From: Marinobacter sp. LQ44
GTDB lineage: Bacteria > Pseudomonadota > Gammaproteobacteria > Pseudomonadales > Oleiphilaceae
Direction: 5' to 3'
Length of the DNA: 64,000 nucleotides
Assembly (NCBI RefSeq): GCF_001447155.2
Contig: NZ_CP014754.1
Coordinates: 1,240,001-1,304,000, forward strand
This document shows positions 28,216-36,945 of this stretch, piece after piece. Both the position numbers and the translations under genes were made by a program. Under the pieces are notes generated by a model. That model was not told where the DNA came from and searched no databases. It saw nothing but the letters and a program-made list of their open reading frames with translations. Every line of letters starts with the position of its first letter. Within the stretch, counting starts at the first letter, position 1.

Positions 28216-28326
28216 CTAGGCGCCAGTATCGACACCCGCGTTCGATACCAGGATCTGAACGCGGGTAACCTGGATATTCGCCTCGGCGATAGTGTCTTCG
28301 GCCGGGTGATGCTCAGCTGGTAGGCA

Positions 28327-28965
28327 TTAAAGCTTTGCCAGGGCATCAACCACCGGCGTGTCGCCTGAAACCACATCAAACACCCGGTTGTCGGTATTAT
28401 CCGAGTCCAGCACCGCCAGCAGTACCCGAGCCACATCCTGCCGGGGAATCTCCGCGAAAGACGCCAGCCGTTCACTCACCGCCACCTTGCCGGTACCTTC
28501 ATCATTGGTCAGCCGCCCCGGCCGCACAATGGTGTAATTCAAGCCGCTGTTCTTCAGGTGTTCATCGGCATTTCGCTTGGCCCGTAGATAGTGCTGAAGT
28601 TTTTCGGGGCCTTTCTCGGGCTCCTCGGCGCGCATGCTGCTCACCATGATGAACCGCTTTATACCCATGGCCCTGGCAGCGTCTACCAGGCGGATAGCAC
28701 CGTCCTGATCCACATCAATGGTTTTATCCGGGCCGGTATGAGGGCCGGAGCCCGCGGTAAAGATGACGGCATCGCAGCCGCGCATGGCCTCGCTACAATC
28801 GTGTTCCAAGTCACCCAATACGGTTTCGGTGGCACCCAGCTTCTGCAATTCCGGCCCCTGATCCGGGTGACGGACCAACGCACGGGCCTCGTGATCGCTG
28901 TTTGCCATCTCCTGCAACAGATGTTGCCCGATCTGCCCGTTGGCGCCTGCTATAAACACGTGCAT
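28327..28965 (-). CDS. NAD(P)-binding SDR-like protein (YwnB/HSCARG-like)
   Basis: 212-aa atypical SDR beginning MHVFIAGANGQIGQHLLQEM, with the GxxGxxG motif and a C-terminal region lacking the classical YxxxK. It resembles NAD(P)H-binding proteins such as YwnB. AGGAGG box present. It is convergent with the barrel gene, whose true stop lies 3 bp away. Confidence 0.82.
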   Translation of the reverse strand: MHVFIAGANGQIGQHLLQEMANSDHEARALVRHPDQGPELQKLGATETVLGDLEHDCSEAMRGCDAVIFTAGSGPHTGPDKTIDVDQDGAIRLVDAARAMGIKRFIMVSSMRAEEPEKGPEKLQHYLRAKRNADEHLKNSGLNYTIVRPGRLTNDEGTGKVAVSERLASFAEIPRQDVARVLLAVLDSDNTDNRVFDVVSGDTPVVDALAKL

Positions 28966-29157
28966 GTAGACCTCCTGCTTCGCTGTTCAGCGTATGTATC
29001 TTTTATAGTTGAGTGCCCGCTGAACGCAATTCAAGCCACAAAAGCGGTTTATTCAGAAGCATCATTAAAAATGAATTACATCAAAGGTGAACCAAAAGGC
29101 CGCTGGCACACTATTCTACTACCCGAACACTCTTTTTAACGGGAACGGAGCTTCCGC

Positions 29158-29826
29158 ATGATTACAGTCCACCACCTCAACAACTCCCGCTCACAACGGG
29201 TTCTCTGGATGCTCGAAGAACTGGGCGTACCCTATGAAATCCAGCGTTACGAGCGCGACGCTGAAACCATGCTGGCCCCCGCCAGCCTGAAACAGGTACA
29301 CCCGCTGGGGAAATCACCGGTGATTACCGATGGTGATCTGGTGGTGGCAGAATCCGGCGCCATCATTGAATACCTGGCCCACACTTACGGCAAAGACAGC
29401 ATGCTGCCCGAAAACGGCGGCCAGCAATGGCTGGATTACACCTACTGGATGCATTACGCCGAGGGTTCACTGATGCCGCCGCTGGTCATGCGCCTGGTAT
29501 TTGAAAAAGTGAAAACCAGCCCGATGCCGTTTTTCATCCGGCCGGTGGCGAAAGGCATCGCCGACAAAACGAACCAGATATTCATTGGCCCTATGATCAA
29601 AACCCATCTGGACTTTGTCGAAGCCCACCTGGCGAAGAATACCTGGTTTCTGGGGGACGAACTGAGCGCAGCCGATATCCAGATGAGCTTCCCGCTGGAG
29701 GCCTCGGTGGCACGGGGTATTGTGGGTGCAAGCCGCCCGCACATTTCTGCCTGGGTGGCGCGAGTACACGCCCGGCCGGCTTACCAGAGGGCCCTTGAGA
29801 AAGGCGGCGAGTACGACTTCGCCTGA
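29158..29826 (+). CDS. Glutathione S-transferase family protein
   Basis: 222-aa GST. An N-terminal thioredoxin-like domain (ITVHHLNNSRSQRVLWMLEELGVPYEI, with Ser/Arg in the active-site region, and VVAESGAIIEYLAHTYG for the glutathione site) is followed by an all-helical C-terminal domain from about residue 85. GGAG box before the ATG. The substrate is unknown; it stands alone. Confidence 0.88.
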   Translation: MITVHHLNNSRSQRVLWMLEELGVPYEIQRYERDAETMLAPASLKQVHPLGKSPVITDGDLVVAESGAIIEYLAHTYGKDSMLPENGGQQWLDYTYWMHYAEGSLMPPLVMRLVFEKVKTSPMPFFIRPVAKGIADKTNQIFIGPMIKTHLDFVEAHLAKNTWFLGDELSAADIQMSFPLEASVARGIVGASRPHISAWVARVHARPAYQRALEKGGEYDFA

Positions 29827-29833
29827 GGATAGC

Positions 29834-29856
29834 GGCGAGGGCCAACGGCCCTCGCC
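29834..29856. terminator. Perfect 10-bp hairpin between convergent genes
   Basis: GGCGAGGGCC, AAC loop, GGCCCTCGCC. It lies 7 bp after the GST stop and 21 bp before the convergent YqeY stop, followed by TTAACA. A bidirectional terminator is likely although the T-tract is weak. Confidence 0.55.
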
Positions 29857-29877
29857 TTAACAAACCAGGGCTGGTGC

Positions 29878-30333
29878 TCAGCCCGCCAGTGCAGCCCGCA
29901 CCTTCTTGCTCAACTGCCCCATATCCACCCGGCCCGTCACTTTCGGGCGCAGCTCGTTCATCACATTCCCCATATCCTGCATACCCTTTGCAGCGGTTGA
30001 GCTGATCGCCTCAGCAATCAAACCGTCCAGCTCTTCCTCAGATAGTGCCGCCGGCATGAACTCCTCAATAATCGCCATTTCCGCCCGTTCCTTGTCCGCC
30101 AGCTCGCCCCGGCCGGCGTCATCGTACTGGCTGGCGGCATCCCGGCGCTGTTTCAGCATCTTGTCCAACACCTTCAGCACATCATCGTCACTCAGCTCGC
30201 GGCGCTCATCAATTTCAATCTGCTTGATGGCAGACTGGGCCATACGCAGAGTAACCAGCCGGTCCTTGTCTTTGCTTCGCATTGCGTCTTTCACCGCATT
30301 GCCGAGCTGTTCCTTGAGAGATGCTTGTGCCAT
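29878..30333 (-). CDS. GatB/YqeY domain-containing protein
   Basis: 151-aa helical protein of the YqeY family, related to the tRNA-binding tail of GatB. Motifs: LKEQLGNAVKDAMRSKDKDRLVTLRM, then DVLKVLDKMLKQRRDAASQYDDAGR and MGNVMNELRPKVTGRVDMGQLS near the C-terminus. The exact role is unknown. AGGAG box before ATG. Confidence 0.93.
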   Translation of the reverse strand: MAQASLKEQLGNAVKDAMRSKDKDRLVTLRMAQSAIKQIEIDERRELSDDDVLKVLDKMLKQRRDAASQYDDAGRGELADKERAEMAIIEEFMPAALSEEELDGLIAEAISSTAAKGMQDMGNVMNELRPKVTGRVDMGQLSKKVRAALAG

Positions 30334-30434
30334 GGTTGGGCTCCTGTTTGAAGGAAAAAGAGTGTGGGCATAATATCAAAGAACCAGCCCCAGGCCCTCA
30401 AAACCAACTCGACAACCACCGCCATGGAGTTTCA

Positions 30435-31103
30435 ATGCCGTACCAGTTCGAAGATCTCAAAAACGCTTTTCCCACCGAGTGGCGGGATTACATCGAACAC
30501 AGTTTTGTGCAACAGCTGGGCAACGGTTCACTCGCGCCGGAAGCCTTCCAGCATTACCTGAAACAGGACTACCTGTTCCTGATCCAGTTTGCCCGGGCCT
30601 ATGCCCTAGCGGCCTACAAAAGCCCGACCCTGGCTGACCTGTTGCAAGCCAAAGACGGGCTGCTGGCCATTCTGGATACCGAGCTGGGGTTACACATCAG
30701 TTATTGCAAAGAGTGGGGAATCTCAGAGCAGGAACTGAACAACCTGCCCGAAGCCCGCGCCACCCTCGCCTACACCCGCTACGTGCTGGATACAGGCAAT
30801 CGCGGCGACCTGCTGGACCTGCACGTGGCCCTGTCACCCTGCATGGTCGGCTACGGCGAGATCGCCAACTGGCTGAACCGGCGCTCAGAAACCCTGCGGG
30901 GCGAGGGCAACCCCTACGATGCCTGGATCGCCATGTACGAAAGCGACGAATTCCAGGGAGCCATGCAGGCGGAAATCCGCTGGCTGGATGAACGGCTGGC
31001 GGACGTAACCCCGAGCCGATTTGAACAGCTATCCCACATCTTCCGGGATGCCACCCGGCTAGAAATCGACTTCTGGGATATGGGCCTGCATCTGAGCGAC
31101 TAG
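30435..31103 (+). CDS. TenA/thiaminase II family protein
   Basis: 222-aa all-helical protein of the TenA family, which hydrolyses aminopyrimidines in thiamin salvage. Family marks: WRDYIEHSFVQQLGNGSLAPEAFQHYLKQDYLFLIQFARAYALAAYKS at the N-terminus, SPCMVGYGEIA with the conserved Cys near residue 137, and the C-terminal Glu region LEIDFWDMGL. The start has a GGAG box. No thiamin genes and no TPP riboswitch are adjacent. Confidence 0.88.
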   Translation: MPYQFEDLKNAFPTEWRDYIEHSFVQQLGNGSLAPEAFQHYLKQDYLFLIQFARAYALAAYKSPTLADLLQAKDGLLAILDTELGLHISYCKEWGISEQELNNLPEARATLAYTRYVLDTGNRGDLLDLHVALSPCMVGYGEIANWLNRRSETLRGEGNPYDAWIAMYESDEFQGAMQAEIRWLDERLADVTPSRFEQLSHIFRDATRLEIDFWDMGLHLSD

Positions 31104-31114
31104 GTTTGCGCCCA

Positions 31115-31549
31115 CTACTCCACCGTGATGGTGATTTTCTCAGACATCACCGGCGGCTCATGGGGAATATGCAGGTGATCACCAACCAACAGCTGGAGTG
31201 TGTGTTCGCCCGGCTCTAACTCCAGCGTGGTCTGGGTTTGGCCTCCCCCAAAATGAATATGCCGTTCATCCGCAGGGATCGGTTTGTCCATCGGGGGCAG
31301 GTCGTCCACATCAACCAGCAAATGGTGGTGCCCGGTTTTCTCACGCTCCACGCCCGCCGGCGCAACGCCCAAGCCCTCCAGGCCAAACCTTACCGTCACC
31401 GGAGAGCTCACGGTTTGCCCGTCGAGCGGTGTCACGAAGTATACCGCCGCCCCTTCAGGTGCAGGCGTTGCCCCATGGGCACCGGCGACCATCGAGGCGG
31501 CAAGGATCAAACCGAGAGAGAAACGCTGTGTCCTGATCATGGTGTTCAT
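31115..31549 (-). CDS. DUF4399 exported protein
   Basis: 144-aa protein with a signal peptide (ending VAGAHGA) and a DUF4399 domain rich in His: TGHHHLLVDVDDLP, then ERHIHFGGGQTQTTLEL and LVGDHLHIPHEPPVMS. The His clusters suggest metal binding. AAGGAATAGG box before ATG. A perfect inverted repeat sits just upstream and may be its operator. Confidence 0.82.
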   Translation of the reverse strand: MNTMIRTQRFSLGLILAASMVAGAHGATPAPEGAAVYFVTPLDGQTVSSPVTVRFGLEGLGVAPAGVEREKTGHHHLLVDVDDLPPMDKPIPADERHIHFGGGQTQTTLELEPGEHTLQLLVGDHLHIPHEPPVMSEKITITVE

Positions 31550-31562
31550 AACCTATTCCTTC

Positions 31563-31588
31563 AGTGAGTGAACCACTCACTCATAATA
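31563..31588 (-). promoter_or_regulatory. Operator-like inverted repeat upstream of the DUF4399 gene
   Basis: AGTGAGTG (31563-31570), AAC, CACTCACT (31574-31581): a perfect 8-bp dyad. On the gene's strand a TATTAT -10-like hexamer (31583-31588) lies directly before it, and the gene starts 14 bp after it. The position is right for a repressor such as a TetR-family protein. No cognate regulator is adjacent. Confidence 0.5.
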
Positions 31589-31655
31589 GGTTAACTTTCC
31601 GGGTCCCGCCTGATTGAGCGCGGCCCGGCCCCCACCTCACAACCTTGAACAGCAG

Positions 31656-32309
31656 TCAAACGGCCTGCTTTCTACGACGAGTAGCGATCAACCCCGCCAA
31701 CCCCAGACCAATCAGCCCCAAGGTAGCCGGTTCAGGCACCTGCACGGCTTGCGCGCGAACCTCAATGGCGTAACCGGTACCGCCACCATGATCGGCACGG
31801 AGAATCTGCAGCGCATGATGACCGGCAGAGATACCGGACAGATTGATATCGTACTCGTTGATATTGGCACCACCAGCGCGAGTAGCGCCGAAGAGAAACA
31901 CGCCATCAAGCCACAACACGATACCGTTATCGACTCCTACATCGATGGTCAGGTCAGACAGGCTATCGAGAAAAAAGTCGTACACGATGGCTGTTTCTGT
32001 GTTCACCGCCCAGCTCGTCGGTATAACTGTGCCCGGCGCACTCCAGGTGCCGCCCGTATAATCACCGGCGAGCCAATCAGCACCAAACTCCGGCGTGAAC
32101 GTGAAGCCCGGATCTGATGCCAGTTCAATCGTCGGGTCACCTTCGCTGATATTCGGCCCCAAAAGAAAGCCTCCCGGACCATCCATACTGGCAAGATCGC
32201 CAAGGCCAGCGTTGTAACGGCCCGTTGTGCTGCTATCAATAATAAGCGTTGCGTTGGCTTGTACTGAAGCTGCCAGCAGTGCTGCAGCCATTGCGATTTT
32301 CAGCTTCAT
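31656..32309 (-). CDS. PEP-CTERM sorting-signal exported protein
   Basis: 217-aa secreted protein: signal peptide (ending SVQANA), beta-rich middle with many Gly/Asp (TFTPEFGADWLAGDYTGGTWSAPG; LDGVFLFGATRAGGANINEYD), and a C-terminal VPEPATLGLIGLGLAGLIATRRRK, i.e. PEP motif, hydrophobic helix and basic tail recognised by exosortase. No exosortase or EPS gene is in the window. It is probably surface-anchored and exopolysaccharide-associated by family expectation. Confidence 0.88.
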   Translation of the reverse strand: MKLKIAMAAALLAASVQANATLIIDSSTTGRYNAGLGDLASMDGPGGFLLGPNISEGDPTIELASDPGFTFTPEFGADWLAGDYTGGTWSAPGTVIPTSWAVNTETAIVYDFFLDSLSDLTIDVGVDNGIVLWLDGVFLFGATRAGGANINEYDINLSGISAGHHALQILRADHGGGTGYAIEVRAQAVQVPEPATLGLIGLGLAGLIATRRRKQAV

Positions 32310-32403
32310 TCGTTGCTTTCCTTATGTGGGCGCCACCTGGGACGCAAAAGACGCCACATGTCCATGCAATACACATACCACCAACAAAAGCAAGCAACAT
32401 CAA

Positions 32404-32421
32404 TGTGTTAGAATCAACACA
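32404..32421. promoter_or_regulatory. Dyad between divergent PEP-CTERM and DUF2845 genes
   Basis: TGTGTT (32404-32409), 6-nt spacer, AACACA (32416-32421) in an AT-rich 230-bp divergent intergenic region. It may be an operator for either gene. Weak evidence by itself. Confidence 0.3.
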
Positions 32422-33068
32422 AATATGGGGTGTAAATTTATTCGACACAGAGATCAAAGACCCTATTTCGACAAAACCATGACTTAACTTTTACATTCGG
32501 GCTATTGAAAGCTGAGATAAACCGGCGCAAAGTTCAGGAATGGTCAGCTTCAGACACTTACTTGCCATTATCCCACTGGTCGCACTGGCCCAGGCCAGCC
32601 AGGGCGCGCTTCGGTGTGGCAGTGCGCTGGTCAACGACGGCGCCTGGCCAGTAGAGGTTGAGAAGAGCTGCGGGCAGCCCGACTATGTGGCGGAATACCC
32701 GACAGCGACCGTGCCGGGGCTGGGTGTAGTTCAAACCGAAGAGCACTGGTATTACAATCCTGGCCCCCAGCGCTTCATCCAACGACTGATCTTCCGAAAC
32801 GGCAAACTCGCCCGCGTTGACCGCCTGGGTTACGGATTCCACGTGGCCAGTTCACCCAACTGCAACATCAGCACCCTCAGGCACGTCAAAACCGAATATG
32901 AACTGATCGCCCGCTGCGGTGAGCCGGCCTCCAAACGGGTGGAGTGGCAAATGGCTGCTCATCAGAGAAACCGGGAACACTGGGAGAACGTGCATCCCGT
33001 GCTGATTCAGGAGTGGCTCTATAGCTTCCAGAGCAATCAGTTTCCGCAAGTTGTTAAGCTCAGGAATG

Positions 33069-33075
33069 GACAGGT
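33069..33075. repeat. IS21 target-site duplication, left copy
   Basis: GACAGGT, also found at 39191-39197 on the other side of the element. The DUF2845 frame crosses the single copy without a break. Confidence 0.8.
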
Positions 33076-33179
33076 TGCGTAAACCGCTGAAGGTTGCCAC
33101 CCATTCCACGTGAAGCCTGCCACCCGGACCGGAGCAAGGCTGCCACCCATCGGAGCGTAGCGACGCGGGGTTTCTCTTC

Positions 33180-33935
33180 TTACTCCGAAATCTCAGTGTC
33201 CGTCAACTTTGCTTGCCGTTTTCGCATGGATTCGCCTCGGAGATTGATCTTGTAGGCGTTATGAACGAGCCGGTCCAGGATGGCGTCGGCCAGAGTGGCG
33301 TCACCGATTACACCATGCCATTCCTCGATGGGTAATTGGCTCGTGGCGATGGTGGAGCGCCTGCCATGCCGGTCTTCCAGTACCTCCAGCAAGTCTCGCC
33401 GATTTTCGGCGCTCAGCTTCATCAGTCCCCAGTCATCCAGGATCAGGACGTCGACTTTGGCCAGGTTGGTCAGGAGTTTGGCGTACTGGCCATCGCCCTT
33501 GGCAATGGTCAGCTCCCGTAGCAGCCGGGTCAGGCGCACATACTGTGCGGTGTAGCCTTCCCGGCAGGCCCTGTGTGCCAAGGCACAGGCCAACCAGGTT
33601 TTGCCAACCCCGGTGGGACCGGTGATGAGCACGTTCAGGTGCTCTTTTACCCATTGGCAGCCGGCCAGTGACTGCACCAGCCCTTTATCCAGGCCCCGTG
33701 AGTTCCGGTAATCGATGTCTTCGAGGATGGCATTGTGCCGCAGCCTGGCACGGCGCAACCGGCTGGTCATGCGCCGGTTATCTCGCTCGGTCATTTCCCG
33801 GTCCACGAGTAGCCCGAGGCGCTCCTCGAAGCTCAGATCGGTGATGTCGGGGGTGGCTGACTGATCCGCCAGGGCGGCGGCCATGCCGGTCAGCTTGAGG
33901 GCGTGGAGCTTATCCAGTGTGGGATGTTTTAGCAT
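33180..33935 (-). CDS. istB: IS21-family helper ATPase IstB
   Basis: 251-aa AAA+ ATPase that assists the IstA transposase. Walker A is GPTGVGKT near residue 109 and Walker B is VLILDDWG; the N-terminal domain LKHPTLDKLHALKLTGMAAALADQ is family-typical. The start at MLKHPTLD is 12 bp after istA ends. The gene is intact even though istA is not. Confidence 0.93.
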   Translation of the reverse strand: MLKHPTLDKLHALKLTGMAAALADQSATPDITDLSFEERLGLLVDREMTERDNRRMTSRLRRARLRHNAILEDIDYRNSRGLDKGLVQSLAGCQWVKEHLNVLITGPTGVGKTWLACALAHRACREGYTAQYVRLTRLLRELTIAKGDGQYAKLLTNLAKVDVLILDDWGLMKLSAENRRDLLEVLEDRHGRRSTIATSQLPIEEWHGVIGDATLADAILDRLVHNAYKINLRGESMRKRQAKLTDTEISE

Positions 33936-34850
33936 GTCAGATTCCTTCAGTGGTAGTAGGCAGGGCCGCGGATGTTGTCGTGTGTGTCGGGCAAGGCCAG
34001 TTCCTGTTGTTCTTCCAGAGGCTGCTGATCCAGACGGTGTTTGAGGATGGATTCGATGCTCTTGTAACGGCAACTGCCCAGCATCAGGGCACGCTGGCAG
34101 GCGGCTTCCAGCCGCGACTCACCGTAGCTCTGCCCCAGCCGTAGTATGCCCAGACAGGAGCGATAGGCCTGTTGCGGGTGCTTGCGGGCTCCGAGGGCCG
34201 TGCGGATGAGCTTCTCGGTAGCCGGGCCGGTCTTGGCCGCCCAGGCGATCAGACGTTCTGGTGACCAGTCACCAGCGTGGCGATGAGACTCAGGCATGTG
34301 AGCGGCGATGGTGGTGTGTCGTCCCTTCTGGTCGGAGCGCCGGTGACTGGCGATCCGGTTGCCCCGGTAAAAGCATTCGATGGTGTTGTGGGTAATCCGG
34401 ACTTCTACCTCTTTCTTGATCAGGGTGTAGGGCACCGAGTAGTAATGTCCGTCGATGGCCACATGGTAGTCGATGTGCACCCGGGCCTTCTTCCACTCCG
34501 CGTAAACATACGGCTCTGCGGGCAATGGCTGTAGAACGGGTTTATCCAACTGCTCGAAGTGGTCGCGCCGACAGCCGGGCAACTTGCGGAAGGGCCGGCT
34601 GTTGAGTCGCTCCAGCAGCTCGCGGATGGTGGCGTTGAGTTGCCCCAGTGAGAAGTGCTGACGATGGCGCAACGCCGCCAGGATCCAGCGTTCGACGATC
34701 AGTACTCCACCTTCCACCTTGGCCTTGTCGCGGGGCTTACGGGCCCGTGTGGGGACAACGGCCACGCCATAATGGGCGGCCATGTCCTGATAGGTTGGAT
34801 TTAGATCCGGCTCGTAGCGGTGAGCCTTGGTAACGCCGGAGCGGAGGTTG

Positions 34851-34916
34851 TCCGGATTATGTTCCCTATCCCATTATGTTTCGTTCACTTTGGAAGACCT
34901 TGAAACCATAGGGAGG
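34851..34916 (+). repeat. RIT left inverted repeat
   Basis: 66 bp, pairing with 38285-38350 (64 of 66 bases identical when inverted). The first bases, TCCGGATTATGT, reappear in the site at 38345-38376. The related motif GGGCACATAA at 34930-34939 is inverted to TTATGTGTCC at 38262-38271. Confidence 0.88.
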
Positions 34917-34942
34917 CCCCCTTGCACTGGGGCACATAACGA

Positions 34943-35959
34943 TCACAGGGATTCCAGCCATTGCAGCAGCTCGGAATTGGATCGCCATACTGGCTTTCGG
35001 TGGGACTCCGCCGGAGAATCCCAAATAGGCTCACAGGTGCGGAGCGCGTCCACTTTCATTCGGAGGGTGATCTCGGCGTATCGGTTGGTGGTCTCCAAAC
35101 TGACGTGTCCAAGCCAGGCGCGGATGACGTTGACCTCGACACCTGCTTCAAGCAAATGCACGGCCGTCGTGTGGCGTAAGACATGGGGTGAGATGTGCCG
35201 CACTGTGCCATCTGCGCTTTTCTTCACCACCTTGACGGTATGACGCCGCACGATCTTGTAGATACCAAATCTGGTCAGCGGCGCACTGTTGCGGGCTAGG
35301 AAGACAGCGTCATTGGAGTGGCGTCGTTGCCGATTTTGCTCCAGTAAGTCCTGCATCAGACCCGCCGTTCGCGTCCACAAAGGACAGGTACGCCATTTGT
35401 CACCTTTACCATGCAGCCGTACTCGGGGCTCAGAACCGAGTTCCAGGTGCGTTGCGCGCAGATCCGCTACCTCCTGTACGCGTGCTCCGGTGTTATAAAG
35501 GAAGCGAAGCAAGGCTTGGTCGCGCAGAGCCTGAGGGTGGTCGGTGGGCAAGGCAGCGAACAGAGCATTAATCTCGTCGCGTTCGAGATACAGAGTCTCG
35601 CCCGGTTGCCAGCGTTTGACGGGAATGGAAGCAATTTGCTGTGCTTCCCCGAGCACGCAGGGCTCACGGCCGGCAAGATACTCGAAGAAGGTATGCAGCG
35701 CCGCCAGGCGCTGGTTTCGGGTTCTAACCCCATTACCACGTTCCTGTTCAAGGTGTTGCAAAAAATGGCGCACTCGCTCGCCAGTGAGATCAGCCAGTTC
35801 CAAGCGGGTGATCCGGCAATGCTTATCCTTTGCAGCGAATTGCAAGAACAGGCGCAGGCTCTCCTTATAACTTCGGATACTGGCCGGGCGCAGCCCCCGT
35901 TGGCATTTAAGGTGATCCTCTACGAAGGCAAAGACGAGACGCCCCAATTGATCCGTCAT
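34943..35959 (-). CDS. Tyrosine recombinase, third gene of the RIT trio (RitC-like)
   Basis: 338-aa phage-integrase-type recombinase. The N-terminal SAM-like core-binding domain is at about residues 1-100. The catalytic domain carries Arg in NTGARVQEVADL, HVLRHTTAVHL with the His-x-x-Arg pair, WLGH, and the nucleophile Tyr in ETTNRYAEI. All catalytic positions look intact. The start overlaps the preceding gene by 4 nt (ATGA). Confidence 0.88.
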   Translation of the reverse strand: MTDQLGRLVFAFVEDHLKCQRGLRPASIRSYKESLRLFLQFAAKDKHCRITRLELADLTGERVRHFLQHLEQERGNGVRTRNQRLAALHTFFEYLAGREPCVLGEAQQIASIPVKRWQPGETLYLERDEINALFAALPTDHPQALRDQALLRFLYNTGARVQEVADLRATHLELGSEPRVRLHGKGDKWRTCPLWTRTAGLMQDLLEQNRQRRHSNDAVFLARNSAPLTRFGIYKIVRRHTVKVVKKSADGTVRHISPHVLRHTTAVHLLEAGVEVNVIRAWLGHVSLETTNRYAEITLRMKVDALRTCEPIWDSPAESHRKPVWRSNSELLQWLESL

Positions 35960-36945
35960 GATAGCTCCTCCTCTCTGCGGGGATCGGCGAATCGCTCGAA
36001 CCGTTGGCTCGCCTCCCGGAGCAGTGCTTCGGTGATGGTCAGATACCAGGCAGTCGATGCCGGGTCGGCATGGCCCATGAAGGTTGATAGATGAAAGAGC
36101 CGTTGATTGGGATCCACGCCGGTGCGATACCAGCGGAGCAGAGTTGCGACCGCGAAGGAATGGCGCAGGCAGTGCAGATGAGGTTGGCGTACGCCAGGTG
36201 GCACGTACGGATCCATCTTCAGTATCAAGTGGTGAAATGTCTGACTGACCGTCTCAATACGCATTGGCTTGCGCTCTGGGAAAAAGCTGAAAGAAAATAC
36301 CGGATCATCCGGCTGCCATGGCCCATACCGATCAACGCCAAACTGTAGATAGACAGCGATCTGTTGCGCCATGCGCGGGCCAAAGGGGACCAAACGCGTC
36401 TTGCCAAACTTGCTCTTGTCGATCACCAGAAGGCTGCGCTGGCAATCGACGTCGCGATACCGAAGATGCACAATCTCGCCGACACGCAGGCCCAAACCGT
36501 ACATCAGCGAGAAGATTGTTCGGTAGACCATGCCACGACAGGGTGCCCGGGAATTGTCCGGAAGCTGTGACGCCAACGTCAGGATGTCTTCCACCTGAGC
36601 CGGTTCGAACAGGAAGGGTTTAAGCTGGGAAGTCACCGGCTGAGGGTGAGCACGAACCGGAGAATGCGCTAGCCGCTCCTGGGCCACCTGCCAGGCAAAA
36701 AAGCAGCGGAGCACCCCCAAGAGGTGGTTATAGCTGCGTGGGCGAGTGCGTGGCCGCGAAGCGAGAAAGGCCTCAATCAACGCCGGTTGCACTAACGCCG
36801 CATCACTCACCCGTTCCTCGACCAAAAAGCGATCGAATAATTGCAAGGCGAGCTCTTCAGTATCAAATTTTCGGCCCAGCGCGCGCTTGTAACTCAAGTA
36901 AGCCGAAAAATCCTTGCCCAGTACGCTGTGGAAGGAGGCGGTCAT
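35956..36945 (-). CDS. Tyrosine recombinase, second gene of the RIT trio (RitB-like)
   Basis: 329 aa from MTASFHSVLGKDF; an upstream in-frame stretch has no better signal. The core-binding domain is followed by the catalytic domain: YGLGLRVGEIVHL (Arg), HCLRHSFAVATLL (His-x-x-Arg), FMGHADPASTAWYLT (His and Tyr). It overlaps both neighbours by 4 nt, so the three genes are translationally coupled. It probably forms a complex with the other two. Confidence 0.88.
   Translation of the reverse strand: MTASFHSVLGKDFSAYLSYKRALGRKFDTEELALQLFDRFLVEERVSDAALVQPALIEAFLASRPRTRPRSYNHLLGVLRCFFAWQVAQERLAHSPVRAHPQPVTSQLKPFLFEPAQVEDILTLASQLPDNSRAPCRGMVYRTIFSLMYGLGLRVGEIVHLRYRDVDCQRSLLVIDKSKFGKTRLVPFGPRMAQQIAVYLQFGVDRYGPWQPDDPVFSFSFFPERKPMRIETVSQTFHHLILKMDPYVPPGVRQPHLHCLRHSFAVATLLRWYRTGVDPNQRLFHLSTFMGHADPASTAWYLTITEALLREASQRFERFADPRREEELS

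Larger units (their letters stand above)
25862..28323 (+). pseudogene. Predicted outer-membrane beta-barrel protein, split by an IS1182 element
   Basis: Codons 1-256 run to 26630 and the last codons from 28220 to 28323. With the IS and one CTAG removed the frame is continuous, giving 290 residues. The product has a signal peptide (ending PASAAG), many alternating strands (LYLQYRHWQPY, HRLTFGGDWQHNLYHLETEVG, ALYLREWRAELSYRLGFG) and a C-terminal strand ending in Trp (VFGRVMLSW), as in Bam substrates. In the present form the protein would end in about 22 IS-encoded residues and lack the last strands, so it is probably non-functional. The family is not recognised. Confidence 0.8.

Noticed and set aside
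30334..30434. TPP riboswitch before the TenA-like gene
   Set aside because: The gap is about 100 bp and lacks the CUGAGA and ACCUGA elements.
32310..32380. Sigma-54 promoter of the PEP-CTERM gene
   Set aside because: A TGGC...TTGC-like pattern on the minus strand has the GG and GC elements two bases too close for a -24/-12 promoter.
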